Shown in pieces: positions 8,769-15,852 of a stretch of DNA of 64,000 bases (its first letter is position 1; each line of letters begins with the position of its first letter). The DNA lies in contig NZ_JASITE010000020.1 of assembly GCF_030767025.1 (NCBI RefSeq), positions 53,057 through 117,056 on the forward strand, read 5' to 3'. The DNA is from Nocardia sp. CC227C. GTDB lineage: Bacteria; Actinomycetota; Actinomycetes; Mycobacteriales; Mycobacteriaceae. The notes beneath the pieces were generated by a model that was given only the letters and a program-made list of their open reading frames with translations, had not been told where the DNA came from and searched no databases. The position numbers and the translations under genes are program-made.

Positions 8769-9164
8769 ATGGCAGATTGTTCTGATGTGACCAACACTTC
8801 CGGAGACGCGTATCCCCTCGCCGACACGATGACCACCACGGTCTCGGTGCGCGACGAAGCGACCGTGCTCACCGTGGCCGGCGAGGTCGATCTGGCTACC
8901 GCCCCCGCGCTCGAGAACGCCATCGATGCGACGCTGGGCGGCAAACCCGCGGCGCTCGTGATCGATCTGACCGAGGTCAGCTTCCTCGCCTCGGCGGGGA
9001 TGGCGGCCCTGGTGGCCGCCCATCAGCGCGCCGGTGAAACCCGGATCGCCGTCGTGGCCGACGGTCCCGCCACCGGCCGCCAGCTCAAGATGACCAACCT
9101 GGACCAGGTCTTCGCCCTGTTCCCCACGCTCGACGAAGCCCTGGCTTCGCTCCGACCCAACTGA
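8769..9164 (+). CDS. Anti-sigma factor antagonist (STAS, RsbV/SpoIIAA type)
   Basis: 131 residues. After about 25 variable residues comes a canonical antagonist STAS domain: VLTVAGEVDLATAPALENAI, then LVIDLTEVSFLASAGMAAL, where the regulatory Ser lies in ASAG. Unphosphorylated forms bind an anti-sigma kinase and free its sigma factor. It is likely the substrate of the neighbouring PP2C and GHKL domains, inferred from adjacency. ATG follows GGGAAAGG. It lies 128 bases after the preceding gene; a lone GGGTAT (8696-8701) upstream lacks a matching -35, so it may be read through from the operon. A strong hairpin follows. Confidence 0.88.
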   Translation: MADCSDVTNTSGDAYPLADTMTTTVSVRDEATVLTVAGEVDLATAPALENAIDATLGGKPAALVIDLTEVSFLASAGMAALVAAHQRAGETRIAVVADGPATGRQLKMTNLDQVFALFPTLDEALASLRPN

Positions 9165-9354
9165 CCGGACGGGTCCGCCGGGCCGCACCGCCCCCGGATG
9201 CCCCCGTCGGCACCGCGGTCCACTCGTCCCGGCGGGCGGAGGTACCACCGATCGCCCGCCCTTCCCGGGAACGACGCCCCGTCATGCCGACGACCGCGCG
9301 GCACACGCGAATCGGTGGCCGCTGGCGACGACAACGACCGGTGTCAGCTCGTGA

Positions 9355-9394
9355 AACGACCGTGCGCCCGCCAACTGGCGGGCGCACGGTCGTT
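9355..9394. terminator. Perfect 18-bp hairpin between convergent genes
   Basis: An 18-bp perfect stem beginning AACGACCGTG, loop AACT, lies between the STAS gene (+) and the LLM oxidoreductase (-). It is only 20 bases past the latter's stop. The flanking AAC/GTT gives a short U-run in each direction. This is probably a bidirectional intrinsic terminator. Confidence 0.8.
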
Positions 9395-9414
9395 ATTCGT
9401 CGGGCGTGCGGCGC

Positions 9415-10452
9415 TCAGACCAGATCGCGCAGCTGTTCGATGAGCTTCACCCGCTCGGCGGGCGTACCCGCCATGGGGACCACATTGAGCACGGTGACGC
9501 CCGCCTCGCGGAAGGCCGCGATCCGCTCCTTCACGAATCCGGCCGACCCGATCAGGCTCACATCGCGCACCAGGTCGTCGGGGACCACCTTGACGGCCTC
9601 TTCCTTCTTCCCCGCGAGGTAGAGCTCCTGGATGCGGTCGGCTTCCGCGCCGTACCCGTACTTGGTGGCGAGGCTGTGGTAGAAGTTCTTCCCCTTCGCG
9701 CCCATACCGCCGATGTAGAGCGCCAGATGCGGCTTCACCCATTCCCGCAGCGGCTCCACGTCGTCACCGATGGCCAGCGCCGGACCGGCGTACACATCCA
9801 GCTTGCCCAGCTCCGGATCCCGTTTGGCGAGACCGGCTTTCACCGCGTCGCCCCACACCGCGTCGGCCTTCTCGGGCAGGAAGAAGATCGGCTGCCACCC
9901 CTCCGCCATTTCCGCGGCCAGCTCCACGTTCTTCGGCCCGAGCGCCGCCAGCAGCACCGGAATGCGTTCGCGCACCGGATGATTGATCAGCTTCAGCGGC
10001 TTGCCCAGCCCGGTCCCCCGCCCCTCGGGCAGCGGAACCGTGTAGTACTTCCCCTGGTACTCCAGCCGCTCCCGCCGCCACACCTTCCGGCAGATCTCGA
10101 GCACCTCCCGCGTCCGCCCGATCGGCGCGTCATAGGGCACCCCGTGGAATCCCTCGATCACCTGCGGCCCCGAAGCCCCCAACCCGAGCACATACCGCCC
10201 GTCCGACACATAGTCGAGCCCCGCCGCCGTCATAGCCGTCAACGTGGGCGTCCGGGTGTACAGCTGCAGAATCCCCGACGCCAACTGCACCCGCTCGGTC
10301 TTCGCCGCCAGATACCCCAGCGCGCTCACGGCGTCGAACGAGTACGCCTCCGGCACGAAGACCACATCGAGCCCGGCCCGCTCCAGATCAGCGACCTCAG
10401 CCGCCACCTCCTTGAAACCGTCGGTGTAATTGATCGACAGTCCGATACGCAT
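9415..10452 (-). CDS. LLM class F420-dependent oxidoreductase
   Basis: 345-residue luciferase-like TIM-barrel protein, probably using coenzyme F420. Visible family features are the start MRIGLSINYTDGFKE, DVVFVPEAYSFDAVSALGYL, GILQLYTRTPTLTAM, the YVLGLGASGPQVIEGFHG loop that lines the cofactor site in this family, and a C-terminal FVKERIAAFREAGVTVLNV. ATG 10452 was chosen by family length; the frame stays open for another 134 unlike residues. No ribosome-binding site is visible, and the start codon sits in the loop of a perfect 8-bp inverted repeat (10441-10460). Substrate unknown. Confidence 0.85.
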   Translation of the reverse strand: MRIGLSINYTDGFKEVAAEVADLERAGLDVVFVPEAYSFDAVSALGYLAAKTERVQLASGILQLYTRTPTLTAMTAAGLDYVSDGRYVLGLGASGPQVIEGFHGVPYDAPIGRTREVLEICRKVWRRERLEYQGKYYTVPLPEGRGTGLGKPLKLINHPVRERIPVLLAALGPKNVELAAEMAEGWQPIFFLPEKADAVWGDAVKAGLAKRDPELGKLDVYAGPALAIGDDVEPLREWVKPHLALYIGGMGAKGKNFYHSLATKYGYGAEADRIQELYLAGKKEEAVKVVPDDLVRDVSLIGSAGFVKERIAAFREAGVTVLNVVPMAGTPAERVKLIEQLRDLV

Positions 10453-10460
10453 GTATCGGA
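10441..10460. repeat. Inverted repeat enclosing the LLM oxidoreductase start codon
   Basis: TCCGATAC-GCAT-GTATCGGA is a perfect 8-bp dyad whose four-base loop contains the start codon of the minus-strand gene. It could be an operator or an RNA hairpin masking initiation; the gene has no visible Shine-Dalgarno sequence. Function inferred only. Confidence 0.4.
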
Positions 10461-10804
10461 CGATACCGATCCGGCTACCCGCCTCGCGCGGCGGCTCGCT
10501 GTAGGCGCCTGCGACCGCCACCGGCTCGGCACCGGGAGATGGGTCGCAGACCTCGCAACTGGTAACACCGAATACACCGGCGGAACGAAACGAGCAGGTC
10601 ACCACTTTCCAACGCTTCCCCGCAGAGCGCCGCGCCGACGTCAAGCGAACCCGCCCACCCGCAAGCACATCGGTGCTCGCCACGCCGACGCACCGTTGAT
10701 TTCCATCCGGAGATCTGAGAACGCCTGCTCGACGACCGCTATGCGACAGCATCGGATGTCGACGGATCGAAGATCGGGATACACTTACCGACGATTTCGC
10801 CACG
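10453..10804. other. Divergent intergenic region without a recognised gene
   Basis: About 350 bases between the LLM gene (-) and a small hypothetical gene (+). Open frames here are short, biased like non-coding GC-rich DNA and lack ribosome-binding sites. I see no RNA gene or repeat apart from the dyad at the LLM start. Confidence 0.4.
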
Positions 10805-11140
10805 ATGGCGGCGCAGCCGAGAGAGGTGTTCGTAGTGCGTGACAGCGAGCGCATCGTCGGTGAGCTGCGAACGCGAGCTCAGCGAGGAGATACTCCAGCC
10901 GAAGTCGGCACCTGGTTGTTAGAAGAGCTCGGGTCGATCCCGAACATCCAGCTCGCCAGCTATCTGTTCCATGCCTTCGAAATCTCCCTGATGTCGCTCA
11001 AAGAGTCGTCCAACTGGGTGGGCCTCGGACACGGCGGAACGATGACAGATGGCGAACTGAACCAGCTGATAGGTCCTCTGGTTCCTCGTTCCGCCGACCG
11101 TGAACTGACGCAAAACCCGGACGGCTCCTGGAGTGTGTGA
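10805..11140 (+). CDS. Small hypothetical protein at the left edge of the accessory region
   Basis: 111 residues from ATG 10805, or 101 from GTG 10835, which follows GAGAGAGG and may be the true start. The body is helical and acidic (TPAEVGTWLLEELGSIPNIQ, LASYLFHAFEISLMSLKESS) with no signal peptide or membrane span. I do not recognise the family. Its last 20 codons contain the left copy of the 46-bp direct repeat (encoding LVPRSADRELTQNP). It may therefore be the target gene at which the neighbouring island was acquired, with its present 3' end created by that event. Confidence 0.55.
   Translation: MAAQPREVFVVRDSERIVGELRTRAQRGDTPAEVGTWLLEELGSIPNIQLASYLFHAFEISLMSLKESSNWVGLGHGGTMTDGELNQLIGPLVPRSADRELTQNPDGSWSV
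11075..11120. repeat. 46-bp direct repeat, left copy
   Basis: Begins CCTCTGGTTC and ends AAAACCCGG; identical base for base to 17943-17988 and in the same orientation. It lies inside the 3' end of the preceding small gene. With the right copy it brackets 6.8 kb of remnants and the ThiC-like operon, as an attachment-site duplication or recombination scar would. Confidence 0.85.
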
Positions 11141-11212
11141 CGGTCGGTCGATCGCGCTGGGCACGCCCTCTATCCAACGGCGAGTCGAGGAGGTAACACC
11201 CCGACTTAACCG

Positions 11213-11290
11213 CTGCGCGTCATGGGATTCGACCCGGTCGATCTCCTGACACGCCTGGTGGGCACTATCCGCACCGAGAGCACCGAGTAG
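11213..11290 (+). pseudogene. C-terminal remnant of a Clp-N-like small protein
   Basis: 25 codons ending in TAG read LRVMGFDPVDLLTRLVGTIR and a short tail. This closely matches the C-terminus of the small protein at 14286-14528 (LRAMGFDPVAVLDHLTTAV). The frame carries a stop (TAA) just upstream, so only the tail of a former paralogue survives. This supports past rearrangement in the island. Confidence 0.6.
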
Positions 11291-11385
11291 CCGCGATGAA
11301 CAGCGCCTCCATCACGCGAGCACGCACCGCCGGTCCCCGCACAGTCGTTGTCATCGGACAAGGCTTCGTGGCCCTGCCGGCGGCG

Positions 11386-11604
11386 ATCTTCGGCGTACCG
11401 GTATTCGGGGTCCATCCGGCCGCTGCGGCGCATCAACCGCATGCGTGTGGTGATCGGCAGCCCGTGGAAGTCGGCGTCGCACCATGCGTGTGGGCATTTC
11501 GCCTGGTTCACGCTGAAGTCGTAGCCAGACGGTTCTTTCGTCAACTGCCAGTCGACGAGCGCGTCGATTTCGTCGACTATGTCGCGGCTGCCGGATTCAC
11601 TCAC
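11386..11604 (-). pseudogene. Truncated actinobacterial mobile-element-type small protein
   Basis: From GTG 11604 the first 73 residues look like a genuine protein: IVDEIDALVDWQLTKEPSG, then KCPHAWCDADFHGLPITTRM and MDPEYRYAED. This resembles small Cys/His-containing proteins that I associate with actinophages and integrative elements (from memory, unverified). After YAED the frame runs on into 59 residues of unlike, Arg-rich sequence over the neighbouring remnant, which suggests a broken 3' end. The two Cys and two His residues suggest a metal-binding fold. Confidence 0.5.
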
Positions 11605-11712
11605 ACATTGATTGTCTCGCGCTGGTCAAAGACGAAATACGCCTACAACCCCTTCAGAAGATCGCGCACGAGAAATCGGACCTACTAGCCAATCAGGCGG
11701 TACCCTCGGCGA

Positions 11713-12027
11713 ATGTTCGCTCTTGTTGTCAGGTTCAATCTGCACGCTGAGGCGACTGCCGCCTTCGATGAGCTCGTCGCCGAAACGGTCAAGGGCATCA
11801 TCGAACACGAACCCGGAACCCTTGTCTACGCGACCCACACGGTCGAGGGCGAGCCCTTGGCACGAGTCTTCTACGAGGTCTACGCGGACCGCGCCGCCTT
11901 CGAAGAGCATGAACGTCAGCCACACACCAAGCACTTCCTCAGCAAGCGTGAGGAGTTCGTCGACTCGTTCCGCGTCGAGTTCCTCTCCCCCGCCTCGGAC
12001 AAAGGACTCCCGCGCTCGGCTAGCTGA
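11713..12027 (+). CDS. ABM-domain (YgiN-like) monooxygenase
   Basis: 104 residues forming one antibiotic-biosynthesis-monooxygenase fold, a small dimeric ferredoxin-like barrel. Visible pattern: MFALVVRFNLHAEATAAFDE, PGTLVYATHTVEGEPLARVF, YEVYADRAAFEEHERQPHTK, FLSKREEFVDSFRVEFL. Such proteins oxidise or detoxify small aromatics or simply bind them, so the substrate is open. No ribosome-binding site is obvious. Its 3' end overlaps that of the convergent XRE gene by eight bases. Its place in the island could be part of the pathway or incidental. Confidence 0.8.
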   Translation: MFALVVRFNLHAEATAAFDELVAETVKGIIEHEPGTLVYATHTVEGEPLARVFYEVYADRAAFEEHERQPHTKHFLSKREEFVDSFRVEFLSPASDKGLPRSAS

Positions 12028-13216
12028 TCCCGCACCATGCCGCGAACCCGCGCAGCGTCTCGGTACTTCTCGCATCGGCCAATCCGAGAACTCGCAGAGT
12101 TTCGTGAACCATGGGGTGGTAGCGAGTCTGCGACGGCGCAATCCTGCGGGCCGTCTGGAGGGAATCGAACGCCGCCCGGCGGTCGCCGTGCAGTAGCCAC
12201 GCTCGGGCCATGTCGATGTGGTGGTGCCCTGACCTCTCACGCGGCGTCGTCGGCGGAATGGTGACTCCGCGCGCCCGAGTCAATGCCTCTGTGCCGTCCA
12301 TCATCTCGACAGCCAGGGCAACATTCCAGATCCCCACGTTGGTTGGTCCGAACGACAGGATCGGATCGCTGTCCGTGCCGATCCGGTAGGCGGTTTCACG
12401 CGCCTCGGACAAATGTGAGTCGGCCAGATCTCGCGCGCCCGAGCGGGCCGCAGCAAGACCAGACTGCAAGTGCAGCCCTCCCCAGGCCACCAAATCGTGA
12501 TTCACACCAGCACCCAGGCGCGGTTCGATGTCGGTGCGGCACCGCTCCAGGAACACTAGCGCTGCGTTCCAATCGCCAGCGGCGGTGAGCAATGCGGCAC
12601 GGTGGAACTGACTCGTCGCCGTCCATAATGGACTACCGCACTCCCGTGCAGCCCAAGTCATCCGATCGATCGCGATGGCAGCCAGATCCGTATAGCCGAG
12701 CTTGTGGGCAAGGCTATGGGAGCCGTAATACAGCTCGCACAGCAGACTCAGCGCGTTGTCGCGTTCCGTTCCGGACGATCGGTGAACAGCTGCGCGCAAC
12801 TCTGTCAGCAATGCAGGCAGTACGACTGCCAACTTCGGGGCGGCAGCAGCACGCCGGAACCCTCGAACCTCCCGCACCCGGTCGGATAGTGCCGCTAGCG
12901 GGCGCACCTCTATGTTCGGAGCATCGATGTCATAGGCGGCAAGCTCGCTACGAACCAGCGCAACCGCGGCATGGATTTCCCGATCTACATGCGTCTTCGC
13001 CGGTAAAGGCTGTCCGCACAGTTCCGCGCTGCTAGTACCCAGAGCCTTCGCACACGAAGCGATCACCGCCGACGTTGCCCCGCGCCTACCCTGTTCCACC
13101 TTCGAGATGAGCGATTCGGACACATCGGCCCGACGCGCCAACTCACCCTGGCTCCAGCCACGCAACTTCCGTGCCTGCGCTACGCGCTCCCCTATGCCGG
13201 TCGGCTCGTTCGCCAT
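12020..13216 (-). CDS. XRE-family regulator with TPR-like C-terminal domain
   Basis: 398 residues. Residues 5-62 are a classic helix-turn-helix: GERVAQARKLRGWSQGELAR, RADVSESLISKVEQGRRGAT. The remainder is an all-helical, Ala/Leu-rich region (LLTAAGDWNAALVFLERC, ARSGARDLADSHLSEARET) typical of TPR-type sensor regulators in actinomycetes. ATG 13216 is placed by homology of the helix-turn-helix; ATG 13237 is in frame. It is divergent from the small-protein/ThiC-like operon. A perfect dyad (13251-13271) lies 35 bases upstream, so it probably controls both itself and that operon. Confidence 0.85.
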   Translation of the reverse strand: MANEPTGIGERVAQARKLRGWSQGELARRADVSESLISKVEQGRRGATSAVIASCAKALGTSSAELCGQPLPAKTHVDREIHAAVALVRSELAAYDIDAPNIEVRPLAALSDRVREVRGFRRAAAAPKLAVVLPALLTELRAAVHRSSGTERDNALSLLCELYYGSHSLAHKLGYTDLAAIAIDRMTWAARECGSPLWTATSQFHRAALLTAAGDWNAALVFLERCRTDIEPRLGAGVNHDLVAWGGLHLQSGLAAARSGARDLADSHLSEARETAYRIGTDSDPILSFGPTNVGIWNVALAVEMMDGTEALTRARGVTIPPTTPRERSGHHHIDMARAWLLHGDRRAAFDSLQTARRIAPSQTRYHPMVHETLRVLGLADARSTETLRGFAAWCGIS

Positions 13217-13250
13217 CACCCCTCGATTCCATCGCATCCCCCAACTCCAG

Positions 13251-13271
13251 ACTGGCACAAAGTGTGCCAGT
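13251..13271. promoter_or_regulatory. Perfect dyad, candidate operator of the XRE regulator
   Basis: ACTGGCAC-AAAGT-GTGCCAGT, a 21-bp site with 8-bp arms, followed by a third half-site GTGCCAG at 13276-13282. It lies between the divergent XRE gene and the operon. Symmetry and position fit a dimeric helix-turn-helix repressor. Confidence 0.6.
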
Positions 13272-13305
13272 TCCGGTGCCAGATCCATCGCACGCTTAGC
13301 GCAGC

Positions 13306-13381
13306 CCCGGTGCCGGGATGGCGACAACCCATCGCAATACCAGCAGCCGCCCCGAAGAGGCGTCAAGTCCCCGGCACCGGG
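13306..13381 (+). promoter_or_regulatory. Structured leader or paired palindromes ahead of the ThiC-like operon
   Basis: CCCGGTGCCGGG (13306-13317) is perfectly complementary to CCCGGCACCGGG (13370-13381). The 52-base interval could form two smaller hairpins (GATGG/CCATC and CGCC/GGCG), giving a three-way junction in the 5' leader of the operon that starts at 13425. Each arm is also a near-palindrome, so the DNA may instead hold two protein-binding sites. I do not recognise a known riboswitch class; TPP-riboswitch core sequences are absent. Confidence 0.4.
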
Positions 13382-13424
13382 TGCTATCCACCAGTGCTGC
13401 GTGCTGAGGAGACGGAGAAGGCCA

Positions 13425-13634
13425 GTGGAAGTAACCGACATCCCACGGGATGCTAACGCTGTCACAGTCCGGCAGATGCTCAGTTGTTCCAGCCCAGAAT
13501 GGGCACAACGACATCCCCACAGAGCGATGCAAGTCCACATCGACTGCCGCGTCGGCGAGTGCATCACCAAATCTGTTGCCTACATGACTCTGGTGGGTCA
13601 GGGAAAACTCATGCCAGCAGCGTGGCCCCTGTGA
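13425..13634 (+). CDS. Small conserved-looking protein, first cistron of the ThiC-like operon
   Basis: 69 residues from GTG 13425, preceded by GGAGAAGG. Sequence features: EVTDIPRDANAVTVRQMLSC, CSSPEWAQRHPHRAMQVH, IDCRVGECITKSVAYMTLV. Three cysteines and several histidines could bind a metal, but there is no recognised motif. Its stop overlaps the next GTG (GTGA), indicating coupled translation. Family and function unknown; reality is supported by the ribosome-binding site, coupling and codon bias. Confidence 0.6.
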   Translation: MEVTDIPRDANAVTVRQMLSCSSPEWAQRHPHRAMQVHIDCRVGECITKSVAYMTLVGQGKLMPAAWPL

Positions 13635-13831
13635 ACGAGAAATCCGCCCACGGCCGGGACGGCGGCCCGATCTCCTTTCATCACCGCGACGACGGCATCT
13701 GGCCCGTCGGCGAGGACGGCTGGCCCGTCACCGCTGACGAACTCGACGAACTCGAACGTGGAACGCGGGACGCGCTCGCCCTCCTTGCTTTACCAGCGAT
13801 CATCGACGTCACCCCCGAGGACGTCCGGTGA
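13631..13831 (+). CDS. Small acidic protein, second cistron
   Basis: 66 residues, starting at a GTG in a GTGA overlap with the previous gene and ending in a GTGA overlap with the next. Contains ISFHHRDDGIWPVGEDGWPV and TADELDELERGTRDALALLA: short beta-like and helical segments, strongly acidic, no cysteine and no membrane span. Not recognised. Overlapping junctions on both sides argue that it is translated as part of the operon. Confidence 0.55.
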   Translation: MNEKSAHGRDGGPISFHHRDDGIWPVGEDGWPVTADELDELERGTRDALALLALPAIIDVTPEDVR

Positions 13832-14104
13832 TCGAACCCGGACCTGTAACCCGCTCCACCATGCACCCCGTCGGCACCGCTTGGTGGCGGATCGTCGATG
13901 GCATCGCCACCGTGGTCGCTGCACAGAGCGCAGCACGAGACCTACCCATGCCGCATGAAAAAGACCGACTTGGGAAAGTGCTTCACTCTGTTCCCGGCCC
14001 AGAAGGAACTGTGGTGGAAGGTGCTGGAGGAGCGGGAAAGATGCACCCCGACGGCCGAGCACGATGCGGACGGATCTCCGGCACCTAAACCACACACTGC
14101 GTGA
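13828..14104 (+). pseudogene. Third cistron with an apparent internal frameshift
   Basis: A coupled GTG start (13828, GTGA) opens frame A (HPVGTAWWRIVDGIATVVAA), whose GC-rich third positions end near 13925. Coding character then moves one base to frame B: HETYPCRMKKTDLGKCFTL, FPAQKELWWKVLEERER. Frame B ends at a TGA inside another GTGA junction (14101-14104), exactly where a coupled gene should end. The 277-base span is not a multiple of three. Either the gene is broken by a one-base change near 13925-13945, the assembly has an error, or a shift is programmed. Two cysteines in frame B; family unknown. Confidence 0.5.
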
Positions 14105-14289
14105 TACCCGCTCCCGCACTCCGCAGGCGAGCAGCCGGCAGACGACAGGTCGCTCCAGAACACGTCCTACTGGCGTTCCTTTGGGCTAAGCCATGTGCGC
14201 CATCGACAGAAGCTCCACACAACACCCGCGGCTGGCGCCGACTCCCCCACCCCGAATGCGACACCCACGAAAGGAACCCCGCTCAATGA
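14101..14289 (+). CDS. Small protein with partial Clp-N-like repeat, fourth cistron
   Basis: 62 residues from GTG 14101 (GTGA overlap) to a TGA overlapping the next ATG (ATGA). The segment ALRRRAAGRRQVAPEHVLLA resembles the second half of a Clp N-terminal repeat, in which a helix is followed by G/P-T/E-H-x-L-L. The rest (CAPSTEAPHNTRGWRRLPHP) is unstructured-looking. It may be a shortened paralogue of the next gene. Precise stop-start overlaps suggest it is still translated, although degeneration is possible. Confidence 0.45.
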   Translation: MIPAPALRRRAAGRRQVAPEHVLLAFLWAKPCAPSTEAPHNTRGWRRLPHPECDTHERNPAQ

Positions 14290-14528
14290 CCAACGAGGAC
14301 AACACCTCCGAGATCTCGGCCCCCAACCCGGAACTGCAACACCTGTTCCAGGCAGCCGTCGAACTCGCCGCCGCCGCAGGCACACGCCTCGTCGGACCCG
14401 AACATCTCCTCCTCGTCTGGCACAACCGACCCACCACATTCCCCGCGAACCAGCTGCGCGCCATGGGATTCGACCCCGTCGCCGTCCTCGACCACCTCAC
14501 CACCGCCGTCTCCGATATGACGCCCTAA
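14286..14528 (+). CDS. Clp-N-repeat small protein, fifth cistron
   Basis: 80 residues; ATG 14286 follows AAAGGA. One complete Clp N-type repeat is visible: PNPELQHLFQAAVELAAAAG, then RLVGPEHLLLVWHNR and LRAMGFDPVAVLDHLTTAV. In Clp ATPases this domain binds adaptors and substrates. A stand-alone single repeat suggests a docking or partner protein, but that is inference. A tail fragment of a second copy lies at 11213 and a partial copy at 14101. It ends 37 bases before the ThiC-like gene. Confidence 0.6.
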   Translation: MTNEDNTSEISAPNPELQHLFQAAVELAAAAGTRLVGPEHLLLVWHNRPTTFPANQLRAMGFDPVAVLDHLTTAVSDMTP

Positions 14529-14565
14529 CCCCGACGCCACACCACGCTCCCCAGAAAGGCAGAAG

Positions 14566-15852
14566 ATGTCTCTGAGCACAGACGAACAGTTCCTCACAGC
14601 GTGCGCCACCGAGAACATCGACCCCATCGACGCCGAAAAACGCATCCAGGCTGGAACGCTCGTCTTCCCCCGATGCTCGACCAGCCGCCACAGCAGCGCG
14701 TTCACGCCCACCCTGATCGGGTCCGGCACCCGCGCGAAGGTCACCGCATTGATCGGGCTCGGACCCCGCGACACCGACCGGGACGCGATCACGCAGACAA
14801 TGAACGTCATCCTCGCGGCCCGCCCCGACGCGATCATGGACCTCACCACCAATCCCGCCGGGGTCGCGCTGCGCCACGAACTCAAAGACATCGTCAACGT
14901 CCCCCTGGCCGCATGCCTGACCTACGACCTGTTCACCAACCCCCGTAAACGGCTGTCGCGCACCGAATTCCTCGACCGCTTCGAGAACGGTCTCGCCGGC
15001 GGGCTACTCGACTTCGTCCTCATCCATATCGGCATGACACCAGCCCTCGCCGACCGTATGACACGCTCCGACCGCGTCATGCCGACCACATCGCGAGGCG
15101 GTGGCCTCATCGCCCGCTACATGCGGCTACACCACTGCGAAAACCCGCTCGTCGAATACCTCGACGGCATCATCGACATCTGCCGCCGCACCGGCGTCAC
15201 CCTCGATCTCGGAGACATCTTCCGGCCCGGCTGCGCCCACGACGCCGGCGACGACCTGAAGTGGGCCGAAATCCAACTGCAAGCCGAGCTGCGCAAGGAA
15301 ATCCTCCGAGGCGGAGTGCAAGTGTTGTGCGAAACCGGCGGACACATGCCCCTGCACCGCATCCCGGAACTCGTCCCCGCCTACAAATCCGCGCTCGGTG
15401 GCGCACCCCTGTGGCTCGCCGGCCCCATGGTGCTCGACAACGCCGTCACCCTCGACGACACCGTCAACACCCTCGGCATCGCCACCGCCGGCGCCTGCGG
15501 CGGTGACATGTTCGCCTCCATCACCCACAACGAGCACTACGCCATGCCCACCGCAGCCGATACCGCCACAGCCCTGCGCATGGCACACGTCGCGATCACC
15601 GCCCTCGAGGTCGCCCGCGGCAACGACTCCGAGATCGCCCGGCAGCACCGCATGAGCGTCGCCCGCCGCGCCAACGCCTGGACCGTCCAAGCCGACGAAG
15701 CGCTCTACCCCGACCTCGCCAACCAGGTGTTCATCCAACACGGCCTCAAAGAAGGAGCCCCCTGCACCATCTGCGGCCAATTCTGCCCCCACGTCATCAC
15801 ACCGAAGAAGGCCCCGAACAGCACGGAGACCAGCGATGCCCGTCAACAATGA
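14566..15852 (+). CDS. ThiC-like radical SAM protein (phosphomethylpyrimidine synthase paralogue)
   Basis: 428 residues; ATG follows AAAGG. Canonical ThiC rearranges aminoimidazole ribotide to HMP-phosphate. Shared landmarks: MDLTTNPAG, DLGDIFRPGCAHDAGD (ThiC GDGLRPG), CETGGHMPLHRIPE (EGPGHVPM), ITHNEHYAMPTAADT (TPAEHLRLP) and a C-terminal cluster motif C400-TI-C403-GQF-C407. Odd points: as I read it the spacing is CX2CX3C rather than the CX2CX4C reported for ThiC; GPGH is replaced by TGGH; and no other thiamin gene is near. A ThiC relative making a different aminopyrimidine, or an HBI-synthase-like (BzaF) product, fits better than housekeeping thiamin synthesis. It overlaps the next gene by 17 bases. 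Confidence 0.82.
   Translation: MSLSTDEQFLTACATENIDPIDAEKRIQAGTLVFPRCSTSRHSSAFTPTLIGSGTRAKVTALIGLGPRDTDRDAITQTMNVILAARPDAIMDLTTNPAGVALRHELKDIVNVPLAACLTYDLFTNPRKRLSRTEFLDRFENGLAGGLLDFVLIHIGMTPALADRMTRSDRVMPTTSRGGGLIARYMRLHHCENPLVEYLDGIIDICRRTGVTLDLGDIFRPGCAHDAGDDLKWAEIQLQAELRKEILRGGVQVLCETGGHMPLHRIPELVPAYKSALGGAPLWLAGPMVLDNAVTLDDTVNTLGIATAGACGGDMFASITHNEHYAMPTAADTATALRMAHVAITALEVARGNDSEIARQHRMSVARRANAWTVQADEALYPDLANQVFIQHGLKEGAPCTICGQFCPHVITPKKAPNSTETSDARQQ

Noticed and set aside
13283..13424. TPP riboswitch before the ThiC-like gene
   Set aside because: The conserved TPP cores (CUGAGA and the CCUGAUCUGG-like region) are absent; the leader structure is of another kind.
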